Shown: positions 7,931-15,957 of the stretch, in pieces
Position numbering within the stretch: position 1 is the first letter of the stretch
Layout: each line of letters begins with the position of its first letter
Source: Oscillospiraceae bacterium
GTDB lineage: Bacteria > Bacillota > Clostridia > Oscillospirales > Oscillospiraceae
Assembly: GCA_910575265.1 (NCBI GenBank)
Contig: CAJTEA010000009.1
Coordinates: 62,001 to 126,000, forward strand
Length of the DNA stretch: 64,000 nt
Direction: 5' to 3'
The notes under the pieces: model-generated
What the model saw: only the letters and a program-made list of their open reading frames with translations
What the model was told of the DNA's origin: nothing
Database searches by the model: none
Made by a program: the position numbers and the translations under genes

Positions 7931-10267
7931 TCAGGCGGCGTTGGTCTCACTCAGTTTGGTGGACATCAAACGGTAGAGCCGGTTCTTGGGGAAATTGTCC
8001 ATAAACGGCACAATGGCGCTGCCGCACTTGATGAGGCCGCGCCCGAAGCCCACGTTGGTGATGTAGGAGAGCTGGTTGTCCGAGATGTTCAGCAGCCGCG
8101 CCAGCTCCGCCCGGTCGGTGGCCGCCTGGTTCAGCATGACCAGGAACTCGCTGTTGGCCAGCATGGTCCGGGCGGTGTGGGACTGGAGCAGATCGTCCAC
8201 GTTCTGGGTGAGGCCAGTACAGCAGGCTCCGTACTTTCTGACACGCTTCCACAGGGTGAACAGGAAATTGGCGCTGTATTCGTGCTGGAAAAGAAGGTAG
8301 ATTTCATCGATATAGACCCAGGTGTTCCTGCCCAGCGCCCGATTGCGGATCACCCGGTTAAACACACTGTCCAGCACCACCAGCATACCAACGGGCAAAA
8401 GCTGCTTGCCCAGATCACGGATGTCATAGCACAGGATACGGGCGTCCGTGTCCACGTTGGTGGGCTTGGCAAAGGTGTTCAGACTGCCCTCGGTGAACAG
8501 CTCGATTGCCAGGGCCACGTCACGGGCTTCCGGTTCGGACTGGCGAAGCAGTTCTGCATGGAAGTCCTGGAGGGTGGGGGCCTTGCCCTGGTAGCCGCCC
8601 TTGATGTAGCTGTGATAGACATTGGCGGTACAGCGGTCAATGATGGATTTTTCCTTTGCGGAGAGCATCCTGTCGCCCATGAGCTGCTCACACAGGGACA
8701 GCAGGAACTCGGACTTCAGCACCACCGGGTTTTCGCCGTCCCCGTAGCCCTGCTCCATGTCCATAGCGTTGATGTGGTTGGGCGAGGTGGCGGAGATGTT
8801 CACCACTTCGCCGCCCAGCCCTTCGATGAGGGGCCGGTACTCCGACTCAGGATCTATGACGATGATATCGTCATCGGTGGACAAGGCCAAGTTGACCATC
8901 TCCCGCTTGGCGGTGAAGGACTTGCCGGAGCCGGACACGCCCAGCACGAAACCGTTGCCGTTGAGCAGCTCCTTCCGGTTGGCGATAATCAGGTTCTTGC
9001 TGATGACGTTCTGTCCGTAGTACACGCCGCCCTGATCCCGCACCTCCTGGGCCTTGAAGGGCATGAGGACGGCCAGGGCCTCGGTGGTCAGGGTCCGCAG
9101 GGCGTCGATCCGCCGCAGGCCCAGGGGCAGGGCAGTCACCAGCCCGTCCGCCTGCTGCCAGTTCAGCGTGGCCATCTGGCACAGGTGTTTCCGGGCGGCG
9201 GACTGGAGGGCGTCGGTGTCGCTGTCCAGTTCCTCCTTGCTGTCGGCCAGATGCACCAGCGTCACCACGGCGAACATCATCCGCTGGTCACGGGTGGTGA
9301 GATCGTCCAGCATCTCACGGGTTTCCTTCCGCTGCTGTTCCAGATCATAGGGGACAACGGCGGAGAAGTTGTTGTTGCTGTTCTGCCTGCGCTGCCAGTT
9401 GGTCACGTTGGTCTCGACACCCAGCAGCCGGTTCTGCATTTCCCGGACGGCCTCATCCGTGGGGACAGGGATCACATCGATGGACAGCATCATGGTGCGG
9501 TTCAGAGCCGTCAGCTCACTGATCATGGAGTCCATGATGTAGCTGGCATACTCCTTCAGGAACAGCACACGGCCATATTTGCCGCCCATCATGAAGTAGT
9601 CTTTCCTGAACTCCAGGCTGTCCGGGCAGATGGCGTCCTTGAAACTGTGGCCCTTCCGCATAAGCTCCCGCAGATCCACATGGAACTCCGTTTCCTCGCC
9701 GGTGCGGTAGAAGTCGTGCAGCACCCGCAGGCGCTCCACCGCGTCCAGCTCCTCGCTGTGGGCGTCCAGATGGCTCAGGCGGGTGGTCACGTCTGCCGTC
9801 ACCCGGTCGAAGAAAGTACGGGCCTCCTCGATATTTTTGCGGTGAACGGACAGGGTGATGTACCGTTCCTGCACTACGCTGTTGGAGGAATCCGTCACCT
9901 TGTCCATGAGCATGGCGTTGTACTCCGCCCGGTAGCCGTCCAGGTAATCGTCCTGCCTGGGCAGCAGGATCTTCTGCTCGAAGTCCTGGCGGTTGAGCCG
10001 CTTGTTGTTGATGGTGAGCTTGGTGGTAGAGCCGGTGTCCAGGGCATTCAGCAGCTCCGAATAGCCCAGGAACATGGACGTCTTATCTTCTTTTGAAGCA
10101 ATCGCATAGTTGATATCCGAGAAGCGGATGGTCTTGGAGAACTTGCTCCCGAACTGAAAAATCCCATCCGGCCGGAGGCGGCGGATGGGGATGGCGTCCT
10201 GCACGGACTTGGGGAGAACAAAGCCCTCCCGATCCTGCTTCAGCGTATTTTGAAGGGTTTTAATCAA
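7931..10267 (-). CDS. VirB4-type conjugative transfer ATPase
   Basis: This is the 778-aa cytoplasmic/membrane-associated ATPase that powers assembly and DNA export in the type IV secretion channel. Walker A is LGVSGSGKSFTAKREM (about 443-458) and Walker B is TWVYIDEIYLLF (about 655). The C-terminal region carries the Q/R motifs SEFLVMLNQAATDR and NISDNQLSYI. It starts at TTG (10267), eight bases inside the PrgI gene, with GGAGG upstream, so it is probably translationally coupled. Length and order (PrgI-VirB4-CHAP) are normal for Firmicute ICEs. Confidence 0.93.
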   Translation of the reverse strand: MIKTLQNTLKQDREGFVLPKSVQDAIPIRRLRPDGIFQFGSKFSKTIRFSDINYAIASKEDKTSMFLGYSELLNALDTGSTTKLTINNKRLNRQDFEQKILLPRQDDYLDGYRAEYNAMLMDKVTDSSNSVVQERYITLSVHRKNIEEARTFFDRVTADVTTRLSHLDAHSEELDAVERLRVLHDFYRTGEETEFHVDLRELMRKGHSFKDAICPDSLEFRKDYFMMGGKYGRVLFLKEYASYIMDSMISELTALNRTMMLSIDVIPVPTDEAVREMQNRLLGVETNVTNWQRRQNSNNNFSAVVPYDLEQQRKETREMLDDLTTRDQRMMFAVVTLVHLADSKEELDSDTDALQSAARKHLCQMATLNWQQADGLVTALPLGLRRIDALRTLTTEALAVLMPFKAQEVRDQGGVYYGQNVISKNLIIANRKELLNGNGFVLGVSGSGKSFTAKREMVNLALSTDDDIIVIDPESEYRPLIEGLGGEVVNISATSPNHINAMDMEQGYGDGENPVVLKSEFLLSLCEQLMGDRMLSAKEKSIIDRCTANVYHSYIKGGYQGKAPTLQDFHAELLRQSEPEARDVALAIELFTEGSLNTFAKPTNVDTDARILCYDIRDLGKQLLPVGMLVVLDSVFNRVIRNRALGRNTWVYIDEIYLLFQHEYSANFLFTLWKRVRKYGACCTGLTQNVDDLLQSHTARTMLANSEFLVMLNQAATDRAELARLLNISDNQLSYITNVGFGRGLIKCGSAIVPFMDNFPKNRLYRLMSTKLSETNAA

Positions 10268-10613
10268 TCTTCAATGCCTCCTTTACTGTGGAATGCTCCA
10301 TCGCCTGGGCGTAGAGGTTCTCCGCCCGGAACACCAGCTTCCTGGGGTACAGCAGCTCCGAACGGATAACGGCGAGGAGAAACTTTTCAAAGGTCATGCC
10401 GTTGTAGGTGAAAAAGCCGCACAGGGCGAAGGGGAAGGCGGCCAGGACGCAGATCCAGCCGATCTCCCCGCTGCCCACCACGTTGCGCAGGCCGAAATAC
10501 AGCCCTACCGCCACCAGCACGGCCAGCAGGGCGAACAGGAACTGCCGCAGGGACAGCCCGAAAAACAGGCTTTCCTGATAGTCCCGGACTTCTTTGTTGA
10601 TGCGGACTTCTAT
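10260..10613 (-). CDS. PrgI-family T4SS membrane protein (VirB3-like)
   Basis: This small membrane protein sits beside VirB4 in Gram-positive T4SS. Two hydrophobic segments follow the N-terminal block EVRINKEVRDYQES (LRQFLFALLAVLVAVGLYFG and IGWICVLAAFPFALCGFF). A ten-base SD (GGAGGTGATC) perfectly complementary to the 16S rRNA end lies ahead of it. The codon at the expected start (10613-10611) is ATA, where homologues usually have ATG. The first standard alternative start, a GTG at 10520, would remove the conserved N-terminus. Expression may therefore be weak or depend on ATA initiation. Confidence 0.8.
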   Translation of the reverse strand: MEVRINKEVRDYQESLFFGLSLRQFLFALLAVLVAVGLYFGLRNVVGSGEIGWICVLAAFPFALCGFFTYNGMTFEKFLLAVIRSELLYPRKLVFRAENLYAQAMEHSTVKEALKID

Positions 10614-10713
10614 GGGTGATCACCTCCGAAATGAAAGAATCGGCAGACAGACCGTTGCAAGGCCCACCTGCCTATGGTAAGATGCCACAAACGACTCAGA
10701 GGAGGTTGCGGCA

Positions 10714-11049
10714 ATGATGTTTATGATTTTAGGTATAGGACTGTTTCTGCTGCCCATCCTGTTCCGTCTGGCCCTGAAGCTCCGGCTGGGTATCCCCATG
10801 CTCTACGCAGTCCTGATGCTCACCGTGTTCCACGGCTGGTATCAGGCCCACACGGCCCTGGCGGACGGCATCTTTTTCGCTTTGGTCGGTCTCGCCGCCC
10901 TGTCCTGGGTGGTGACGCTGCTCCGCCGCCTCTGGGGCGTTCTGGAGGACTGGCGGGAGGAGCGGGCCATGGCGGAGCTGCTGGCCTATCGCGTCCGGCA
11001 GGCCAGGGCCGCCGGCGAATACGCCATCAACACCGAGGGCCTCTGGTGA
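10714..11049 (+). CDS. Small membrane protein within the T4SS region
   Basis: This 111-aa protein has three predicted membrane segments (MILGIGLFLLPILFRLALKL, a middle one near residue 30, and IFFALVGLAALSWVVTLL). It ends in a charged helical tail, WREERAMAELLAYRVRQARA. AGAGGAGG precedes the start. It runs opposite to all neighbouring transfer genes and I do not recognise its family. It could be an entry-exclusion or regulatory protein, but nothing in the sequence proves this. Confidence 0.7.
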   Translation: MMFMILGIGLFLLPILFRLALKLRLGIPMLYAVLMLTVFHGWYQAHTALADGIFFALVGLAALSWVVTLLRRLWGVLEDWREERAMAELLAYRVRQARAAGEYAINTEGLW

Positions 11050-11052
11050 TGG

Positions 11053-11253
11053 TTATCCCAGCCCCATCAGCTCTCGGATCAGCCTATCGCTCATTTTGAT
11101 GCAGCCCACCAGCACAAGCATATTGAAAATCACCTCGCCCACATAGTTCCACACGATGGTGGCCGCCGCCAGGGTATCGTCCGCGATGGCGGGCGGCGTG
11201 GAGGCGAAAGCCGAGAAGATCACACAGGCTAACACAATGATACAGCCCTCCAG
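11053..11253 (-). pseudogene. TrbL/VirB6 C-terminal fragment (piece 3 of 3)
   Basis: The last 67 residues of the polytopic T4SS channel protein are present: CLEGCIIVLACVIFSAFA, a short loop, then YVGEVIFNMLVLVGCIKMSD and the terminal MGLG. The fragment is cut at 11250-11253 by element A. The middle piece is at 17671-18085 and the N-terminal piece at 31592-31837. Removal of elements A and B restores one frame of about 290 codons. Confidence 0.88.
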
Positions 11254-11270
11254 GCAGAAGCCGGGGCACA

Positions 11271-11282
11271 ATAAGGAAGTAT
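11271..11282 (+). repeat. Left terminal inverted repeat of element A
   Basis: ATAAGGAAGTAT here is repeated in reverse orientation at 17654-17665, close to the other junction. Probably a recombinase-binding half site. Confidence 0.7.
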
Positions 11283-11317
11283 CAACACCAACCCAGCCGA
11301 ACTCTAAAAAACAGAGA

Positions 11318-11350
11318 AACAGGAGGCCGAAACCCGGCCCCCTGTTTTTT
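11318..11350 (+). terminator. Terminator near the left end of element A
   Basis: The arms AACAGGAGGCC and GGCCCCCTGTT are followed by TTTTTT in the rightward direction. No rightward gene precedes it in the integrated state. In an excised circle it would lie behind the recombinase gene. Confidence 0.7.
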
Positions 11351-11958
11351 CATACTCACCAGCGGCCCCAGCGTCCCCGCCTTAAAAGCCCATGGTCCGC
11401 AGACCATCACAGCGACGGCAATTCCCACGGGTGCCAGCCTCCCCCATACCGCCAGCCTAACGGCGGGGAATTGCCAGGGAGCGGAACCAACCGCTAATCC
11501 CGCCTTGCGTCCAGCCGCCGACAACCACCCAGCCGCCAGCCGTGGCGGGCCACCCAGCCGCCGACACCACAACAACGCCACTTTGTCAACAACAACATAA
11601 AAAATCCCTTGCACAATTTTCCGCTATCAGCTATAATGAAGCAAGAGACAGCAAAAGCATATAAGGCAGGGCGTGAAGTATTGCGAGTACCCCACGCCCC
11701 TATGCAGGAGGCCCCGTTAAGACCCAGTCCCACACAGCAGATTTAACTGCGCCCGAAGTCCATTATAACGGTTTTCCCGGCAATAATCAATGGGGAAATC
11801 AATGGCTTGTGTGCGTAGCTTTCGGCGGTGTAGGGATTTACAACCCCTGCGCCGCTTTGCCGTCTCCCAGGAAAACCCATGGGGGCCGGGAGGTCCCACC
11901 CCCAAGGGTGAGTACTGGCGAGATTGGAAAACCTGATAAGATATGAGGAGGTACAAAC
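11350..11958 (+). other. Gene-free left arm of element A with a long leader
   Basis: No convincing gene is visible here. The stretch 11513-11570 repeats ACCCAGCCGCC-like blocks three times, which could be iterons. A consensus promoter (11609-11637) is followed by about 320 transcribed but untranslated bases. These include a hairpin GGGCGTG / CCACGCCC (about 11671-11700) before the lipoprotein gene. The leader may be regulatory or may contain a small RNA. Confidence 0.45.
11609..11637 (+). promoter_or_regulatory. Consensus promoter in element A
   Basis: TTGCAC, a 17-base spacer and a perfect TATAAT. The nearest downstream gene starts at 11959, so the transcript would have a 5' leader of about 315 bases. 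Confidence 0.7.
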
Positions 11959-12648
11959 ATGATGAAAAAGGCGCTGATATATGGTTTGTCTGCGGCGTTA
12001 CTTCTGGTAAGCCTGACCGCTTGTCACAAGCCCCAGGAGGACCAGCCCACGGAGCCAGACCCGCCTCAGACAGTAACGACAACGCAAGCGGACGTATCCA
12101 CCCCGGAGCCGTTAGCAGACCCCAAACCAGAGCCGCCAGAGCAGTCCCCAGCGTCCCCGGAACAGGAATCCGACACTATCCCAGCGGCACCGGATGAAGT
12201 TGAGGACACCGAGCCGCCTGAGGAAACAGCCCCCGAAAAGACAGCCCCCGCAGAGCAGGCAGAACAGCCCCTCGAAGCGACACCGCCGACAACTGAACCG
12301 GTAGTTCAGCAACCAAGTGGAGGTAGCACTCAAGGTAAGCCATCAGGTCAAACCCAGCAACAGCAACAGCAACAAACCCAACAGCAAACACCTCAAGATG
12401 GAGGTACCACCCAAACCCAACAACCACAGCAGAACAAAGACGGTTGGAACCAGGCATTCTATGAGACACTCACACCAGAACAGCAAGAAACATATAAAAA
12501 TCTTCCAGATGCTTCCTATAGAAACATGATGCAACAGAGCATAGAAAAGACGAGGCAACGAGAAGCCGAAGGCTGGACAGTTGAATGGGGCACCCCCACC
12601 GAAGAACAACTCGAAGAAGCCTGGGGAAACATGACCTTCGGTCAATAA
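11959..12648 (+). CDS. Lipoprotein with acidic Pro/Glu and polyglutamine linker
   Basis: This is a 229-aa surface lipoprotein. The signal peptide ends at lipobox SLTAC (about residue 22). About 130 residues of Pro/Glu/Thr-rich and then Gln-rich low complexity follow, and finally a compact helical C-terminal domain (WNQAFYETLTPEQQETYKNL onward, about residue 163). GAGGAGG precedes the ATG. The architecture suits a cell-wall-spanning stalk presenting a small domain. Function is unknown; an exclusion or surface-interaction role for the element is only a guess. Confidence 0.75.
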   Translation: MMKKALIYGLSAALLLVSLTACHKPQEDQPTEPDPPQTVTTTQADVSTPEPLADPKPEPPEQSPASPEQESDTIPAAPDEVEDTEPPEETAPEKTAPAEQAEQPLEATPPTTEPVVQQPSGGSTQGKPSGQTQQQQQQQTQQQTPQDGGTTQTQQPQQNKDGWNQAFYETLTPEQQETYKNLPDASYRNMMQQSIEKTRQREAEGWTVEWGTPTEEQLEEAWGNMTFGQ

Positions 12649-12668
12649 CCTAATATCAACACAGCCAG

Positions 12669-12698
12669 GAGACCTCCAAAACCGGAGGCCTCTTTTTT
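12669..12698 (+). terminator. Terminator after the lipoprotein gene
   Basis: GAGACCTCC and GGAGGCCTC pair (one mismatch) and are followed by TTTTTT. Confidence 0.85.
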
Positions 12699-13071
12699 GT
12701 GCAATTTGCCAGTGTGATTTTTGATTGTCCCTTGTAAACTAAAGAAAAAGTTATGAAATTTTGCGATTTCAGAAAAAAACACGTCTGATGGCTGGTTGAC
12801 AATGCCTATCAATTTATGCGCCAATGCTTAGCATATGTTCCAAGACGTCCTTCACCTGAAATTAAAGCCAATTTTCCTCAAAAAAGTTATTAAAAACAGC
12901 AAAATAGGCAATTTTACAAACAAAATCGCCCGTGTTAGTATAGAGTTGCACGGAGGGAAAGGTTCCTTCACCCTGTGCTCTGGCGCAGTGTCGCCACAAC
13001 CCCGGCAAGGGTCAGCACTGTCCACCCAAGGGACGGCGAGCCGGGCACCAAAGAAGAAAGGAGGAAATATC
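12699..13071 (+). other. AT-rich intergenic region with probable promoter
   Basis: No gene is supported here. TTTACA (about 12914), a 17-base spacer and TAGTAT give a plausible promoter for the three-gene cluster beginning at 13072. A GC-rich leader with short complementary blocks separates it from the first start codon. Confidence 0.4.
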
Positions 13072-13341
13072 GTGGCCAAAATTGTCGGTATCGCCGATAC
13101 CAACTTCACCCCTAAGGATTCGGATAAACCCATTGAGGGGAAGACGTTGTACACGACGGAGACAATGGACCCCAGGCGGGGACAGGGAGAAACCACAGAC
13201 CACTTCTTCCTGACCACCGCAAAGCTGGCAACCCTGGACTTTGTTCCGGCACCTGGTCAAACGGTTGAAGTTTTTTACAACCGTTATGGCAAGGTCGCAA
13301 CTCTCAAGCTGGTGAGCGATGATACTTTAATCATCGCTTGA
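13072..13341 (+). CDS. Small basic/beta-rich protein, possible ssDNA-binding protein
   Basis: This 89-aa protein starts at GTG behind AAAGGAGG. It looks beta-strand rich (KIVGIADTNFTP, TLYTTETM, DHFFLTTAKLATLDF, QTVEVFYNRYGKVATLKLV). I do not recognise a family. Its size, strand content and position ahead of a rolling-circle rep suggest an OB-like single-strand-binding protein, as in small ssDNA replicons. This is an inference from context that a structure search could overturn. Confidence 0.6.
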   Translation: MAKIVGIADTNFTPKDSDKPIEGKTLYTTETMDPRRGQGETTDHFFLTTAKLATLDFVPAPGQTVEVFYNRYGKVATLKLVSDDTLIIA

Positions 13342-13418
13342 CCGAAACAATCACTGCCGCCCTGGGGGACGCTCTTTGTAGCTCCCCCAGGTCCCGGCCC
13401 ATAATGAAGGAGGTAACT

Positions 13419-13967
13419 ATGAGTTTGGGACATATTTTTATTTTAGTAGTTGTCTTTTGGGTGGTGTATATACTTTTGTATCGGACCCCCCCGGAAGCAA
13501 CCACAAATAATATATTTACACTAACAGAGCAAGACATATCGCTTTTAGAGAATAGTCCTGATTACTATTCTTTGGGTCAAGCTATGGTGGATTGTGTTTC
13601 AGGTTGTTATCACCGTTGTAATTTAGAACAACCAGCGAAACTACTATCACACCTAGCTCCAGTTGGAAAACGCGTTACATGTGACCCCCAACGAGGTGTT
13701 ATGTTCAAATACGTTTTTTCCCGAGCCATTGCCGGAAAAAGCGGGATGAGTTTTTTATACTCAACCACAGATACGAGTAGAATGGTGTCTGTATTAAATC
13801 AATCTCTCGGAAACTATACAGCTCAGCGAGGGTATCGCAATTTGCAAATTGTAGCCCATGGGAACTTATTGGAGGGACAGGTATTTTTTTCTATAGTACC
13901 TTTCACCATGGAAGAAATTCAGCAGACCCTATATATATTAAAAAATGGAAGTCAGGGAGGATATTGA
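13419..13967 (+). CDS. Membrane-anchored protein of unknown function
   Basis: The 182-aa protein has one N-terminal transmembrane segment (GHIFILVVVFWVVYILLY) and a soluble domain of about 150 residues facing one side. It starts at 13419 behind GAAGGAGG. Base composition is more AT-rich than its neighbours. It lies in a tight cluster with the genes at 13072 and 13968. No family recognised. Confidence 0.6.
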   Translation: MSLGHIFILVVVFWVVYILLYRTPPEATTNNIFTLTEQDISLLENSPDYYSLGQAMVDCVSGCYHRCNLEQPAKLLSHLAPVGKRVTCDPQRGVMFKYVFSRAIAGKSGMSFLYSTTDTSRMVSVLNQSLGNYTAQRGYRNLQIVAHGNLLEGQVFFSIVPFTMEEIQQTLYILKNGSQGGY

Positions 13968-14291
13968 GTGACAAAGAGATTGAATCAAGTTGCCCACAAC
14001 ATCCTTGTTGGGTTCCTGCTGTCGTTGGGGATATTCCCCAACGATGGCGAGGATATAACGGAGGTTCGTGACTATGGGCCGCACCGTGTCTATACCCAAA
14101 TGGCGCAAGTGCCGTCAGAGCTGGCCGGGAGTATGGACCCGGCTGAGACGCTGGAGCAGTTAGCGGCCTATCTGGAGCATCACAACGCCCGCCCCGGTGC
14201 TGTACGGTTCGAGCCGTACAACGTGCAGGCGTATATGTGCCCCTGCGGTTGCGGCACGTTTCTATATGTGTCCGTCTGCCATACAGCATAA
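13968..14291 (+). CDS. Small protein with C-terminal Cys-rich motif
   Basis: This 107-aa product begins at GTG one base after the preceding stop, with GGGAGG upstream. It has an N-terminal helix (LVGFLLSLGIF) and a possible zinc-binding CPCGCG motif at about residue 91. It is translationally close to its neighbour and so probably works with it. No family recognised. Confidence 0.55.
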   Translation: MTKRLNQVAHNILVGFLLSLGIFPNDGEDITEVRDYGPHRVYTQMAQVPSELAGSMDPAETLEQLAAYLEHHNARPGAVRFEPYNVQAYMCPCGCGTFLYVSVCHTA

Positions 14292-14296
14292 AGCTA

Positions 14297-14321
14297 AGGC
14301 CCTCCACATCGGGGGCCTTCC
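14297..14321 (+). terminator. Hairpin after the 13072-14291 gene cluster
   Basis: AAGGCCC and GGGCCTT pair about ten bases after the last stop codon. No clear T-run follows. Confidence 0.5.
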
Positions 14322-14438
14322 ATTATGCCGCCGCCGACGGCGGATCAGCGTAAGCGAGAGCGAGAAGCGAAGCGGAGCGCCGAGCAGGAGCGGTCCTGCC
14401 GTCGCATGGCTAGACATCGAAACGGCGGCACAGCCGCC

Positions 14439-14472
14439 AGTTCGCTAAAGTCAGTATTACCTTTAGCGAACT
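14439..14472 (+). other. CRESS-type rolling-circle origin (stem-loop with nonanucleotide)
   Basis: A perfect 12-bp stem, AGTTCGCTAAAG (14439-14450) and CTTTAGCGAACT (14461-14472), holds a 10-base loop, TCAGTATTAC. The loop contains CAGTATTAC, the nonanucleotide form that circoviruses and geminiviruses nick between its seventh and eighth base. It lies 112 bases upstream of the rep gene. TCGCATG occurs on both sides (14402-14408 and 14476-14482) as possible Rep-binding repeats. Confidence 0.88.
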
Positions 14473-14583
14473 TCAATCGCATGTCGCAAGACCAGCATGC
14501 ACTAGGTTTGCCAAAAGTGGCATATCCAGACCAAGAGCCCCCCTATAATCAGAGCATATCAGCCCGTAAGGAGGTGAAAGCAC

Positions 14584-15615
14584 ATGGCAAACAAGGACAC
14601 GCAGAGTCGCAAGTATCAGTTGACCATCAACAATCCCCAGGAGCATGGACTGGACCATGAGGCAGTAAAAAAGGCCCTGGAGCAGTTGACGGCCCTGGAA
14701 TATTATTGCTTAGCCGATGAAATCGGACTGGAAACGCAGACCCCACATACCCACGTTTTTGTAGTTCTGCGGAACTCGACCCGGTTCAGCCGTATCAAGA
14801 AGCTGTTTCCGGAAGCACACATAGAAGCGGCCCGAGGAACGGTGCAAGAGAACCGGGCGTATGTGGAGAAGACAGGAAAGTGGTCCGAGGACGAAAAAGC
14901 AGATACGAGGGTCCCGGACACGTTCGAGGAATGGGGCGAGATACCGGAGGAACCGGGGCAAGGAGCCCGAAGCGACATAGCCGAGCTGTACAGCAAAATC
15001 AAGGCGGGAATGAGCAACGCCGAAATCATGGCGGCAAACCCGGACAGCGCAAAGCATATTCACCTGATGGACAAGATACGGCAGGACATCTTAGAAGCCC
15101 TCTATCGAGAGCAATGGCGAGACGTAGAAGTGACGTACATCTTCGGGCCGACAGCGACAGGCAAGACCAGGGGTGTTATGGAGGCCCACGGCTATTCCAG
15201 TGTCTACCGGGTGACAGACTACAGCCACCCGTTTGACCGATATGCCCAGGAGCCTGTTTTATGTCTGGACGAGTTTCGGAGCAGTCTGCTAATTGGGGAT
15301 ATGCTGGACTATCTTGACGGGTATCCGCTGGCGCTCCCTGCAAGGTACGCCAACCGACAGGCGTGTTATGAGAGGGTATATATCATCAGCAACATAGATT
15401 TGCGGGAGCAATATCCGAACGTACAGATCAACGAGCCAGCGACGTGGAAAGCGTTTCTGCGGAGAATCCACCATGTAATAGAGTATCGAGAGGACAGAGA
15501 GCCGATAGACCACGGCCCCGGCCTGGACTATATTTTTCCCCCACCTCCCCCCGTACCGGAATGGGTGAAAGAGGCAGAGGAAGCAGAGCAGGGGGAACTA
15601 CCATTCCCAAAGTGA
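14584..15615 (+). CDS. rep: CRESS-like replication initiator (HUH endonuclease + SF3 helicase)
   Basis: This 343-aa rolling-circle initiator should nick the stem-loop origin and unwind DNA. The N-terminal HUH domain shows motif I YQLTINNP (about 12), motif II PHTHVFVVL (about 55) and motif III RAYVEKTGK with the catalytic Tyr (about 97). The C-terminal SF3 helicase shows Walker A GPTATGKTR (about 193), Walker B PVLCLDEFR (about 229) and motif C VYIISNID (about 267). AAGGAGG precedes the ATG. This domain order defines Reps of CRESS-DNA viruses and related bacterial plasmids (pCRESS). It is the core replication gene of element A. Confidence 0.95.
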   Translation: MANKDTQSRKYQLTINNPQEHGLDHEAVKKALEQLTALEYYCLADEIGLETQTPHTHVFVVLRNSTRFSRIKKLFPEAHIEAARGTVQENRAYVEKTGKWSEDEKADTRVPDTFEEWGEIPEEPGQGARSDIAELYSKIKAGMSNAEIMAANPDSAKHIHLMDKIRQDILEALYREQWRDVEVTYIFGPTATGKTRGVMEAHGYSSVYRVTDYSHPFDRYAQEPVLCLDEFRSSLLIGDMLDYLDGYPLALPARYANRQACYERVYIISNIDLREQYPNVQINEPATWKAFLRRIHHVIEYREDREPIDHGPGLDYIFPPPPPVPEWVKEAEEAEQGELPFPK

Positions 15616-15712
15616 ACAGGAGAAGCAGGCAGAAGCAGAGGGGCCCCCAATAAATCCCACGGGTGCCCCGCAGGGCACACCTTTGAAAAGAAAAAGATAG
15701 GGGGTGATACAC

Positions 15713-15883
15713 ATGTTCTCCTCCGATGGAGGGATACCCGGCCCAACAATGGAACGTCAGATAGGCGGCACAACATACATTGTGACCTCAAGTTATTCAA
15801 AAACCGCCACAGAGACAGCCGCCCAGAAAATGCGCCGCATCATCTTAAAAGAATCCAAAAAAGTATTGGAAAGTGGCAAATAA
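15713..15883 (+). CDS. TnpW-like small transposon protein
   Basis: This 56-aa product contains IGGTTYIVTSSYSKTATETA followed by a basic helix MRRIILKES. The same pattern (GKTTYLVWAHFSETSTETMEDK) occurs in the gene at 33796, which belongs to the tnpW family of Tn4451-like elements. AGGGGGTGAT precedes the start; an internal ATG at 15749 is an alternative. Its role is unknown in the family. It lies directly upstream of the recombinase. Confidence 0.65.
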   Translation: MFSSDGGIPGPTMERQIGGTTYIVTSSYSKTATETAAQKMRRIILKESKKVLESGK

Positions 15884-15886
15884 TCG

Positions 15887-15935
15887 TTGAAAACAGCCGG
15901 ATTCTATGGTATAATCTATACATAGAGTTCGGCTG
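15887..15935 (+). promoter_or_regulatory. Recombinase promoter embedded in an inverted-repeat operator
   Basis: TTGAAA (15887-15892), 17 bases and TATAAT (15910-15915) form a consensus promoter. A 15-base inverted repeat (15894-15908 and 15921-15935, 13 of 15 paired) flanks the -10 box and spans the expected transcription start. It looks like a repressor operator controlling excision, though it could also fold at the RNA 5' end. Confidence 0.7.
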
Positions 15936-15957
15936 TCACTTTAAGGAGGCTGTAGTT

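Noticed and set aside
8177-10096. Very long open frame on the plus strand opposite virB4
   Set aside because: It mirrors the GC-biased third positions of virB4, has no domain signal and no ribosome site; a shadow frame.
10674-11099. Alternative plus frame overlapping the small membrane gene
   Set aside because: Its Arg/Pro/Gly-rich product is the out-of-frame reading of the gene at 10714, which has the ribosome site and membrane helices.
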